DNA of 64,000 nucleotides. It comes from Sporomusaceae bacterium UBA7701. GTDB taxonomy: Bacteria; Bacillota; Negativicutes; Sporomusales; UBA7701. The notes below the pieces were generated by a model that had not been told where the DNA came from, searched no databases, and saw nothing but the letters and a program-made list of their open reading frames with translations. This document shows, piece by piece, positions 16,735 to 24,205 of this stretch (positions within the stretch are counted from its first letter, which is position 1; every line of letters starts with the position of its first letter). The position numbers and the translations under genes are program-made. The stretch spans positions 269,268 through 333,267 of the forward strand of contig DLGF01000014.1 of NCBI GenBank assembly GCA_002482545.1, written 5' to 3'.

Positions 16735-17217
16735 ATGCACCCGTACCATATGAACCGGCAGGACCGGCAGATCCACGATCCCGGCGAGCTGCAGCGGCTG
16801 CTCCAGAACGGCAAATACGCGGCCATCGCCATGTGCCGCAACAACGAGCCCTACATCGTCACCTTGAGCTACGGCTATGACCCGGCCGGCCATGTCCTTT
16901 ATTTTCATACCGCCCGGAAGGGGCTGAAGCTGGACTTTCTCCGCGACAACCCCTCCGTCTGCGCGACGATCGTGGAGGACCGGGGATACCAGACGGGGCA
17001 GTGCGCCCATTCCTACTCGTCGCTGGTACTGTGGGGCAACCTAACGATTCTGGAAGACCTGGACGAGAAAAAACGGGCCCTGGACACGCTCTTTCACCAG
17101 CTGGAGACCGACCCCGAGCCCATCCGGCGGCGGAACATTCCAAGCGACAGGGCCTACGACGCCTGTGCCTGGCTCCGGCTGGACATCCGGCACATCAGCG
17201 GCAAAAGCGGGCAATAA
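16735..17217 (+). CDS. Pyridoxamine 5'-phosphate oxidase-fold flavin-binding protein
   Basis: A 160-residue split-barrel protein of the PNPOx-like/NimA-type group: an early helix (DRQIHDPGELQRLLQ), GKYAAIAMCRNNEPYIVTLSYGYD, then VLYFHTARKGLKLDFLRDNPSVCATI. Members bind FMN or F420 and some inactivate nitroimidazoles; most have no known substrate. The ATG at 16735 follows AGGAGGGATAAGG. A second ATG at 16750 is possible but has a worse spacing. It is a single gene ending in a strong terminator shared with the converging lipoprotein gene. Confidence 0.85.
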   Translation: MHPYHMNRQDRQIHDPGELQRLLQNGKYAAIAMCRNNEPYIVTLSYGYDPAGHVLYFHTARKGLKLDFLRDNPSVCATIVEDRGYQTGQCAHSYSSLVLWGNLTILEDLDEKKRALDTLFHQLETDPEPIRRRNIPSDRAYDACAWLRLDIRHISGKSGQ

Positions 17218-17223
17218 CCGCCT

Positions 17224-17270
17224 AATAGCCAAAACAGCCTGCCGTCGACCGGCAGGCTGTTTTGGCTATT
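17224..17270. terminator. 21-bp bidirectional terminator
   Basis: Arms 17224-17244 and 17250-17270 are perfectly complementary (AATAGCCAAAACAGCC...). The minus-strand gene's stop codon (17266-17268) lies inside the right arm. Confidence 0.9.
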
Positions 17271-18879
17271 CCCAGTAGGCTTCTTTCAGATACATGCTGC
17301 TGAGAGTGTCGCGGAGCACCCCCTTGACATTCGGCTTTTCCAGAACAATGCTGCTTTGGAAATAGATCGGCATGATCATGGCGTCATCGATAATGATTTT
17401 TTCCGCCTCATGCATGGCCTTCATCCTCGCCGCCTGGTCGACGGAAGTTTGCGCCAGGCGCACCAGCCGGGCGTATTCGGCATTGGCGTAAAACGCCGAG
17501 TTTTTTTTGGCTTCCGAGGTGTCCCAGAGGTCGATAAAGGTCATCGGGTCGAGATAGTCGCCGACCCAATTATGGCGGGCCACCTGGTAATCGCCGTTTT
17601 TCCGGGTCTGGAGGAAAACCTTCCATTCCTGGTTGGTGAGCGTTACTTCAACGCCCAGGTTCTTTTTCCACATGTCCTGAATGGCTTCGGCGAGAACCTT
17701 ATGGACATCGCCGGTGTTATAGAGCAAAGCCACCGGCGGCAGCCCCTTGCCGCCGGGATAGCCGGCTTCCGCCAGCAGTTTTCTGGCTGTTTCAATGTCA
17801 TTATCCTTGTACAACTCCCCACCGACTTTGCGGAAATCCTCGCCCGGCCTGGCGTCGCTCAGCCCCAGCGGCACGAACCCCAGGGCCGGCTGCTGGCCGC
17901 CTTTGGTGATATTGGTTACGATGGCGCTGCGGTCGATCGCCAGTTGGAAGGCTTTACGGACTTTGACGTTGTCAAAGGGGGCCTTCTGGGTATTGAAGAT
18001 ATAGAAATAGGTGCCGATGAGCGGGAAGATTTTGGCTTTGTTCTCCTTCTGCAGCCGTTCCAGCTCGCCGGAGGGCGGGGGCACGTTGCTGATATCGATT
18101 TGATTGGTCTCAAACATGCTGACCGCCGTCGCCGCGTTGTCACAGACAATAAACACCACTTTGCCGATTTTCACCTTGCCGGCGTCCCAGTACTTGTCGT
18201 TCTTGACCAGCTCGATCTTGGAATTGTGCGCCCATTCGGTTATCTGGAAGGGGCCGTTGCAGACCATGGTTTTCGGGTCCTTGGTCCAATCGGGGTTCGC
18301 CTCGGCGGTTTTCTTGTGAATCGGAAAGTAGGTGGCGAAGGACATGAGGCTCAGGAAAAAGGCTGTCGGTTGTTCCAGCGTCACCTCCAGCGTCCTGTCG
18401 TCGACGGCCTTGACGCCGATGTCGTCGGCGCCGGCCTGGTTCTTATAGTATTTCTCGCCGTTTTTCAGGTAGTAGAGATAGTTGGCCATGGGAACAGCCA
18501 GTTTGGGGTCCAGCGCCGATTTCCAGGCGTATTCGAAATCCTGGGCGGTTACCGGGTCGCCGTTGGACCATTTGGCGTCGGCCCGCAGGTGAAATACATA
18601 CTTCAGTCCGTCCGGAGAAACCTCCCACCGTTCAGCAACCGCCGGAACAATCTCCCCTTTGGCGTTCACGGCGGTCAGCCCTTCATACATCTGCTTCTCA
18701 ACATAGAAGTCGGTAATGCTGCTTGACTTGCGCGGATCAAGCCCGGTAGGATCGGCGTCGATCGCGATTCTGAGGGCCTTTTCCGCCGGAGTTGTGGTTT
18801 TGGCGCCGCCGCAGCCCGCCAGGACGGCGCACAGGAATATTACCGCCAGACTGAGGGAAAGGGCCTTTTTCCAGGACAC
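17266..18879 (-). CDS. Peptide-binding lipoprotein of an ABC transporter (SBP family 5)
   Basis: An OppA/DppA-type solute-binding protein of 537 residues, anchored by a lipoprotein signal (hydrophobic stretch then LAGC, Cys at about 23). The family signature is visible: LDPRKSSSITDFYVEKQMYEGL, VAERWEVSPDGLKYVFHLR, WSNGDPVTAQDFEYAWK, CNGPFQITEW and VRKAFQLAIDR. It should bind oligopeptides outside the inner membrane and deliver them to a permease. No permease or ATPase genes adjoin it, so it is an orphan or borrows another system. The GTG at 18879 has AAGGAG 8 nt upstream. It follows the amidase gene (stop at 18905) by 25 nt and should share the sigma-54 promoter at 19653-19670. Confidence 0.92.
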   Translation of the reverse strand: MSWKKALSLSLAVIFLCAVLAGCGGAKTTTPAEKALRIAIDADPTGLDPRKSSSITDFYVEKQMYEGLTAVNAKGEIVPAVAERWEVSPDGLKYVFHLRADAKWSNGDPVTAQDFEYAWKSALDPKLAVPMANYLYYLKNGEKYYKNQAGADDIGVKAVDDRTLEVTLEQPTAFFLSLMSFATYFPIHKKTAEANPDWTKDPKTMVCNGPFQITEWAHNSKIELVKNDKYWDAGKVKIGKVVFIVCDNAATAVSMFETNQIDISNVPPPSGELERLQKENKAKIFPLIGTYFYIFNTQKAPFDNVKVRKAFQLAIDRSAIVTNITKGGQQPALGFVPLGLSDARPGEDFRKVGGELYKDNDIETARKLLAEAGYPGGKGLPPVALLYNTGDVHKVLAEAIQDMWKKNLGVEVTLTNQEWKVFLQTRKNGDYQVARHNWVGDYLDPMTFIDLWDTSEAKKNSAFYANAEYARLVRLAQTSVDQAARMKAMHEAEKIIIDDAMIMPIYFQSSIVLEKPNVKGVLRDTLSSMYLKEAYWE

Positions 18880-18904
18880 ACCTATCACACTCCTTATTTT
18901 TTTC

Positions 18905-19627
18905 TCAGTGTCGTGCCGTGTCGATCAGCCATCTAAACACGTTCAGCATGACCGGATATTGGGCGAACATCATCTCCGGGTGCCACTGGACTCCCAGCAG
19001 ATGCGCTTCCGACGCTTCGATGGCTTCGATCAGGCCGTCTTTGGCCCGGGCGCTGATAACAAATCCCGGGGCAATATCCTTCACCGCTTGGTGGTGAAAG
19101 CTATTAACTTTAAGGGCTGTTTCGCCGAGAATGGCGTGAATTTTGGTACCCGGCACAATTTCGGCGGTATGTCCGGGCACAAACTTTTTCGAATCCTGAT
19201 AATGCTTGATGATTCCGTCGATTTCCGCGATATCCTGGTAGAGCGTTCCCCCGCAGGCGACGTTCATCACCTGGATGCCCCGGCAAATCCCCAGCGCCGG
19301 CTTATTGAGTTCACGGACCAGCTTCATGACCTCCAGCTCGTATTCATCCCGCTCGGTGATGACCGGCCCCAATTCGGGCTCAGGCTCTTCGCCATAATAC
19401 TGGGGATCGAGATCGTAGCCGCCGGAAAGCAGAACGCCATCCACCTGCGAAACCTGGCTGCGGACGGCGGCCGGGTCTTCGACGGCCGGCAGCACCACCG
19501 GCGTTCCGCCTGCCGCCAGAACGGCCCGCACATAGTCCATGCCGACAAAGGCCCGTTCGTTGCCTGCGAAAAGTCCCTCGGATGCAATCTGGATATTTGC
19601 CGTAATTCCAATCAGTGGTCTTTGCAT
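18905..19627 (-). CDS. Gamma-glutamyl-gamma-aminobutyrate hydrolase-type peptidase (C26)
   Basis: A class I amidotransferase-fold hydrolase of 240 residues, related to PuuD/gamma-glutamyl hydrolases. The nucleophile is Cys115 in GICRGIQV, with the oxyanion region LLSGGYDLDP and the His/Glu pair in GVQWHPE near residue 217. Such enzymes cleave gamma-glutamyl bonds in polyamine or GABA catabolism or in peptides. The ATG at 19627 follows GGAGGAGG by 8 nt; the frame is open further upstream but without support, and a sigma-54 promoter lies 26 nt upstream of this ATG. Pairing with a peptide-binding lipoprotein suggests use of imported gamma-glutamyl peptides, which is inference. Confidence 0.9.
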   Translation of the reverse strand: MQRPLIGITANIQIASEGLFAGNERAFVGMDYVRAVLAAGGTPVVLPAVEDPAAVRSQVSQVDGVLLSGGYDLDPQYYGEEPEPELGPVITERDEYELEVMKLVRELNKPALGICRGIQVMNVACGGTLYQDIAEIDGIIKHYQDSKKFVPGHTAEIVPGTKIHAILGETALKVNSFHHQAVKDIAPGFVISARAKDGLIEAIEASEAHLLGVQWHPEMMFAQYPVMLNVFRWLIDTARH

Positions 19628-19652
19628 TTTATCAGCCTCCTCCGGCATTATA

Positions 19653-19670
19653 ATGCAAAAGATGTGCCAG
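19653..19670 (-). promoter_or_regulatory. Sigma-54 promoter upstream of amidase/lipoprotein pair
   Basis: On the minus strand: TGGCAC (19664-19669), 5 nt, TTGCA (19654-19658), an exact match to the -24/-12 consensus. It lies directly downstream of the terminator of the sigma-54 activator gene and leaves a leader of about 15 nt with a strong ribosome binding site. Confidence 0.85.
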
Positions 19671-19701
19671 TCCCCGCGCCGCAGGCTCGCCAGGCTCACA
19701 G

Positions 19702-19745
19702 AAACAAAACAGCCCCTGGTCCCGGACATTCCACGGACCAGAGGC
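19702..19745 (-). terminator. Terminator of sigma-54 activator gene
   Basis: 11-bp stem (19735-19745 with 19712-19722, one G-U pair) followed on the minus strand by TGTTTTGTTT. Confidence 0.8.
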
Positions 19746-19788
19746 CTTTCCCGGCGGACGGGCCTGGCTGGAAAACAGTTCAAGCAGG

Positions 19789-21837
19789 TTAATTAGGAGC
19801 ATTTTTAATCCTATTGTTCATCCAGCCGAGCATGCTCTTGCCTTTTTCGGTCAACACGCTGCCCCTGCCGACCTTCGACTCGGTAAGGCCGAGTTTATTC
19901 AGCAGCGCCAATATTTTCCTGACCTCGGCTTCGCCGGCCGCACACCCTCCCTCGCCCAGCCGTTCCTGCAGGTAATATCGCCCGACGCTGCGGCCGGCCT
20001 GGCAACGCTCGTCCAGAAGCCGCATGATTGCCAGCACGGTCGGCAGGCTGCATTGCTCCTCCAGGCAGACCTGTTCCCGCTCGTAGCCCGCGGTGCTGGC
20101 CAAAAGATATTCCGGCAGCGTGTCAAGGGTTACAGCCTCGCCCTCTTCGGCCATGAAGGCGATATAGGCCGCCAGGTTCTGGAGCTCGCGGACATTGCCC
20201 GGCCAGAGGTAGGCCAGAAGAAGCTCCGCGACGGCGTCGGCAACGGCGAGGCCTTCGCGTCCCTCCCGGGCCAGGAAATGCTTCAGCAAGGACAGAATGT
20301 CCTCCTGCCGTTCGCGCAGCGGCGGGATGTGCAGCGGCAGCACATTCAGGCGGTAATACAAATCCTCGCGGAACTGGCCGCAGGAAATTTTGTCCGCCAG
20401 ATTGCGGTTGGTGGCCGCAATGACCCGGGTATTGACGCCGATAACCCGCTGGGATCCGATCCGCATAACCTGTTTCTCCTGGAGCACCCGGAGCAGCTTG
20501 GCCTGGATGAGGAGCGGCATGTCCCCGATTTCGTCCAGAAAGATGGTGCCGCCCTGCGCCTGTTCGAACAGACCGGCTTTCCCCTCCTTCAAGGCGCCGG
20601 TGAAGGCTCCCCCTTCATAGCCGAAGAGTTCGCTTTCCAGCAGGCTTTCCGGCACGGCGGCGCAGTTGACGGCCACAAAGGGCTGACTGCCGCGCGGCGA
20701 AGCGTTGTGAATCGACTGAGCCACCATTTCTTTTCCGGTGCCGCTCTCGCCGGTGAGCATCACTGTCCGGTCCGAGCCGGCAATCCGTTTCGCCAGCCGG
20801 CAGCATTCGGCCATGCGGGGCGAGGCTGTCCGGATATCGGTGAAGTGGTATCTGGCCACCAGGCCCTGCTCGCGGAGTTTGCGGCTGAGGCTGCGTTCCA
20901 GTTGCCGGATGTAGGTGGCCTCCTGCATGACAAATAGGCAGCCGGCCGCTTCACCGAAATAGGCGATTTTGTGTTTTGTAAACATAATGGTTCGCCCGGC
21001 TTCATGGATAATGCCTTCCCTGGCATCGGCGGTTTCCATTTGCCGCAAGACTCCCGGCGGAAAGAGTTCGGCCGCCGCCCGCCCGACGGCTTCCTCCCCC
21101 GTGGGAAACATCCGGCGGAAGCTGGTATTGCACATGGCCACCCTACCGCCGTTGTCCACGATCAGAATGCCTTCCTTGGACAGATTGATGGCGGTATCGA
21201 GCTGAAGGTTCTTGGTGAACAGCTCCTTGTACTGCTGCTTGATGCCGCCGTCCAGCGTCACGATGGTCTCGGCGTATTGCATCAGCCGCTTGCTCACTTC
21301 CCGGTCGTCAATCCCTAATTTATTTATGATCCGGATAAAGGTGGACAGATCAATACACCGGTTGCCAACGTCGATGACCGTGGGTATGTACGGGGGAACC
21401 CTGGCGCTTTCGCCGGGGGTGACGGCGATTTTGATATCATGGTAGTCCCGCCCCTCGACGTACGGCACCATGTCCAGATGGTTGATTCCCACCTGGCAGA
21501 ACAAGGCGATTGTCTCATAGACGGTCTCCATGCAGTCGTTTACCACCAGCACCCGGGTATTGGCGGGGATCGCCGCAAGCCGCAAGGCCTCGCTTTCTTT
21601 TATCGTCCGTTGAATGAGCAGCATGTGCTGGTTTTTTCGGAGGTATGGTTTGACGTCCATGGCCCGGTCGGCAACCATAATGAGTACGACATCACCATAG
21701 ATGGCGGAGCGGAGTTCGTCGAGATAGTAGTTATGAATCTGTACAAGCCCGTCAAAGACAACCTCGAGGTTGCCCTTCAGAAAGCCCCCCAGGGGACTGT
21801 TGCGACTGGTCACGATACCGATGCTCTTCACCCGCAT
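19789..21837 (-). CDS. Sigma-54-dependent enhancer-binding regulator with PAS domain
   Basis: An activator of 682 residues. The N-terminal 190 residues form an unfamiliar sensor region (VKSIGIVTSRNSPLGGF...; HDIKIAVTPGE). A PAS domain follows (about 215-325, DTAINLSKEGILIVDNGGRVAMCN), then the AAA+ domain with Walker A GESGTGKE, the sigma-54-contacting loop GAFTGA, Walker B TIFLDEIGD and R-finger region. The C-terminus lacks the usual Fis-type helix-turn-helix; instead it has a winged-helix-like end (EVRKILALLNKLGLTESKVGRGSVLT). ATG 21837 is chosen over GTG 21849 because of the nearer AAGG. It almost certainly acts on the sigma-54 promoter just downstream (19653-19670). Confidence 0.92.
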   Translation of the reverse strand: MRVKSIGIVTSRNSPLGGFLKGNLEVVFDGLVQIHNYYLDELRSAIYGDVVLIMVADRAMDVKPYLRKNQHMLLIQRTIKESEALRLAAIPANTRVLVVNDCMETVYETIALFCQVGINHLDMVPYVEGRDYHDIKIAVTPGESARVPPYIPTVIDVGNRCIDLSTFIRIINKLGIDDREVSKRLMQYAETIVTLDGGIKQQYKELFTKNLQLDTAINLSKEGILIVDNGGRVAMCNTSFRRMFPTGEEAVGRAAAELFPPGVLRQMETADAREGIIHEAGRTIMFTKHKIAYFGEAAGCLFVMQEATYIRQLERSLSRKLREQGLVARYHFTDIRTASPRMAECCRLAKRIAGSDRTVMLTGESGTGKEMVAQSIHNASPRGSQPFVAVNCAAVPESLLESELFGYEGGAFTGALKEGKAGLFEQAQGGTIFLDEIGDMPLLIQAKLLRVLQEKQVMRIGSQRVIGVNTRVIAATNRNLADKISCGQFREDLYYRLNVLPLHIPPLRERQEDILSLLKHFLAREGREGLAVADAVAELLLAYLWPGNVRELQNLAAYIAFMAEEGEAVTLDTLPEYLLASTAGYEREQVCLEEQCSLPTVLAIMRLLDERCQAGRSVGRYYLQERLGEGGCAAGEAEVRKILALLNKLGLTESKVGRGSVLTEKGKSMLGWMNNRIKNAPN

Positions 21838-21947
21838 CCCGCCTTCCACTGCTTTTATCTCTCAGAATACGCCTCCGGGCTCCAAAAACCTTTTGTTGCC
21901 GCGAAAGGCGAGAGAAACCGCCGAATTCTCCCCGTTGAATCCTGAAA

Positions 21948-21977
21948 AATATGCCGTACGCAGTAGGAATCTGTCAA
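21948..21977 (-). promoter_or_regulatory. Possible sigma-A promoter of the sigma-54 activator gene
   Basis: TTGACA (21972-21977) and CATATT (21948-21953) on the minus strand, spacer 18 nt. The -35 is perfect, the -10 weak. Confidence 0.45.
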
Positions 21978-22178
21978 TTTGTGCCGAATACAAGTCAAAG
22001 TTCAGCCTGTCTGATAAGCCCAGGCTGTTAGGAATTTTCACCTTCCACGGGATTGGGCAGCAGTTGGGCAAGCTATAAAGAGCCGCTCTTTTTTTCGCCG
22101 TAAGCCCCGTTTCGCCGCTGCATCCCGGCCTGCATGCACTTGTCTTGCTATGGCGCTTTTTATGAGGAGAGATATACG

Positions 22179-22937
22179 ATGCTTACCACGCTGACCTTGT
22201 TCGCACTCGGCTTCGCCGTCGGAACCTTCGGGACCCTCGTCGGCATCGGCGGGGGAATTTTTTTGGTCCCGATCTTCATCCTGGTGATGCATTATTCGCC
22301 GCAGAACGCCATCGGCACTTCCCTGGCGGTCGTCTTTCTGAACGCCCTCTCCGGCACCGTCGCCTACATCAGGCAGAAAAAGGTTTACTACGACGCTGGC
22401 GTCCGCTTCAGCCTGGCCACCATTCCCGGCGCCGTCGCCGGCAGCTATCTCGCCGGCTATTTCACCAGCAAAACCTTCACCATCGCCTTCGGCCTGATGC
22501 TGGTCGCGGTGGCGTCGCTCATGTTCTACCGCTCCTCGGCGCAAAAAAGAGCCGAGCCGCCTTTTGACCGGCAGCATTTCACCTACAACCGCCCCCTGGG
22601 CGTGGTGTTGAGTTTCTTCATCGGCTTTTTGTCCAGCATACTGGGAATCGGCGGCGGCGTTATCCATGTGCCGCTTCTGGTTTATGTTCTGGGCTTCCCG
22701 ACTCACGTCGCCACCGCCACTTCGCACTTCGTGCTGGCCGTTTCCACCCTCTTCGGCGTGGGTTCGCATTGGGCGCTCGGCAACATTCTTCCCGGCCCGG
22801 CGCTGGCCATCGGGTTCGGCGCCGTCCTCGGCGCCCAGTTCGGCGCGCGGCTTTCCTTAAGACTTCAGTCCCGCCTCATCCTCATCCTGCTCTCCTTGTC
22901 CATGGCCGCCCTGGGCCTCCGGTTAGCCCTGAGCTAA
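22179..22937 (+). CDS. TauE/SafE family permease
   Basis: A 252-residue membrane protein with two homologous halves, each starting with a glycine-rich motif: GTLVGIGGGIFLVPIFIL near residue 18 and SSILGIGGGVIHVPLLV near residue 150. About eight helices are expected. TauE/SafE proteins export or import small anions such as sulfite, sulfoacetate or other organosulfur compounds; no neighbour specifies the substrate. The ATG at 22179 follows GAGGAGAG by 8 nt. It diverges from the sigma-54 activator and ends at a long bidirectional hairpin. Confidence 0.88.
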   Translation: MLTTLTLFALGFAVGTFGTLVGIGGGIFLVPIFILVMHYSPQNAIGTSLAVVFLNALSGTVAYIRQKKVYYDAGVRFSLATIPGAVAGSYLAGYFTSKTFTIAFGLMLVAVASLMFYRSSAQKRAEPPFDRQHFTYNRPLGVVLSFFIGFLSSILGIGGGVIHVPLLVYVLGFPTHVATATSHFVLAVSTLFGVGSHWALGNILPGPALAIGFGAVLGAQFGARLSLRLQSRLILILLSLSMAALGLRLALS

Positions 22938-22940
22938 ATG

Positions 22941-22985
22941 ATAATGCAACGACCCCGCTCTTGGCGAGCGGGGTCGTTGCATTAT
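22941..22985. terminator. 20-bp bidirectional hairpin
   Basis: Arms 22941-22960 and 22966-22985 are perfectly complementary (ATAATGCAACGACCCCGCTC). It lies between converging genes 22179-22937 and 22990-23919. Confidence 0.8.
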
Positions 22986-22989
22986 GTGA

Positions 22990-23919
22990 TCACTTTCCGC
23001 TGTTGGTCATCTCCCTTATGCAGCCGCTCAGCGCCCGGCGAAACTCCATCCGGGCCTCTCCCTCGTCCAGCCGCGCCTCAAAATCGATTTCCCGGCGGAT
23101 TTTTTGCGAATTCAGCCGCCAGGTTTCGTTCAAGAATGCCGGACCGCTCCACTCGGCTTCCGAAACCATCTGTAACTCCGACTTCGAGCCAATTAGCTCG
23201 ACAATCATGGCCCCTATCTCCTGCCATGTCAAAAAAAGGCTGCCGACATGATAGATCTGCCCGGCGGCCCGCGGGCTGGTCAGCGCCAATTCCATGGCAA
23301 CCGCCAAATCGGTCATACTGACGAATTCGCCCCCCGCGCCCCTTACCATCCTGAGCGGCTGGTTGTCGAGAGCCTGCCGGATCAAATCCCGCAGGTGCTT
23401 TCCGCCGATGCTTCCGCCAAAAGCCCACCAAAAGCGGAAAATCGTGACCGGCAGCCCCTTTTCGCAGGCAAAGGCCAAGCAAATTTTTTCCGCGCACTCT
23501 TTAGCCGTAGCGTAGAAGGGTTTTCGGGCGTTTTCCGGCCGGCAGGGGCAGTCTTCCCCGATCTGGCTGACGGCCGGTTTTCCGTAAACCGTCGCGGTGC
23601 TTGCGTAGATAAAACGGTTTACCCTTGCCGTTGCGGCTGCTTCCAACAGGTTGATGTGCCCGACCATATCTCCGGCAAAAAGTTCCCGCGGGTCGTCGGC
23701 AAAACTCCAGGCCAGATTAATTACCGCGTCTTTCCCGGCTACGGCCTGCCCGACCAGCGCCCGGTCGGCCAAATTGCCTTGACAAAAAGAAATTTCGCCT
23801 TTTTTCGGCCAGGGCGACTCGCCCTTGTCAAGGACGGTAACCTGGTGCCCCTGCTTGCACAGATGCCGGCTCAGGTGCCGTCCCACTTCACCGGCTCCTC
23901 CGGCAACAAGAATCTTCAC
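22990..23919 (-). CDS. NAD(P)-dependent extended SDR (epimerase/dehydratase)
   Basis: A 309-residue extended short-chain dehydrogenase of the nucleotide-sugar epimerase type. The Rossmann motif GGAGEVGRHL is at residues 7-16, VINLAWSFA marks the cofactor strand, ASTATVYG carries the catalytic Ser/Thr and YATAK is the YxxxK motif. The C-terminal substrate domain is divergent, so the substrate (a sugar nucleotide or similar) cannot be named. The ATG at 23919 follows GGGGGGGAC. It follows the small membrane protein gene (stop at 23980) by about 60 nt with a weak hairpin between. Confidence 0.88.
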   Translation of the reverse strand: MKILVAGGAGEVGRHLSRHLCKQGHQVTVLDKGESPWPKKGEISFCQGNLADRALVGQAVAGKDAVINLAWSFADDPRELFAGDMVGHINLLEAAATARVNRFIYASTATVYGKPAVSQIGEDCPCRPENARKPFYATAKECAEKICLAFACEKGLPVTIFRFWWAFGGSIGGKHLRDLIRQALDNQPLRMVRGAGGEFVSMTDLAVAMELALTSPRAAGQIYHVGSLFLTWQEIGAMIVELIGSKSELQMVSEAEWSGPAFLNETWRLNSQKIRREIDFEARLDEGEARMEFRRALSGCIREMTNSGK

Positions 23920-23941
23920 ATTACGTCCCCCCCTATATCAA

Positions 23942-23973
23942 CAAACGCCGCATACCCTAGTACACGGCGTTCG
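23942..23973 (-). terminator. Possible terminator of the lctP-family operon
   Basis: 9-bp stem CAAACGCCG / CGGCGTTCG with one G-U pair and a 14-nt loop; moderately T-rich on the minus strand afterwards. Confidence 0.4.
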
Positions 23974-23979
23974 TCTGCA

Positions 23980-24192
23980 TTATTTCTTCGTTACCAGCGG
24001 AACCAGGCACGCTGCACAGAACAGGATAAAGGAAATATTGATCAGGGAGCCTTCTCCCCTGACCCCGCCCAGGTAAGCCAGCGGAAAAGCCAGCCAGAAC
24101 AGCCAGAAGGCCGTGTTCATCAGCGGAGTCCGGTACCTTTTACCCCATGGAACGGGTGTGTTGCCTGTTCCCAAAGGCGCATTGGCGGTCAT
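23980..24192 (-). CDS. Small membrane protein, unknown
   Basis: A 70-residue protein: a polar N-terminus (about 22 residues), then two hydrophobic helices (NTAFWLFWLAFPLAYLGG and INISFILFCAACLVPLV). I do not recognise a family. The ATG at 24192 follows GGGGGG by 6 nt and begins 13 nt after the stop of the permease gene, so it is almost surely co-transcribed and may be an accessory subunit of the permease or simply a small membrane protein of the same operon. Confidence 0.6.
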   Translation of the reverse strand: MTANAPLGTGNTPVPWGKRYRTPLMNTAFWLFWLAFPLAYLGGVRGEGSLINISFILFCAACLVPLVTKK

Positions 24193-24205
24193 TTTCATCC
24201 CCCCA

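Noticed and set aside
22133..22149. Sigma-54-like site ATGCAC-N5-TTGCT upstream of the TauE gene
   Set aside because: The invariant GG of the -24 element is missing (TG instead), so I do not call it despite a perfect -12 and the neighbouring activator gene.
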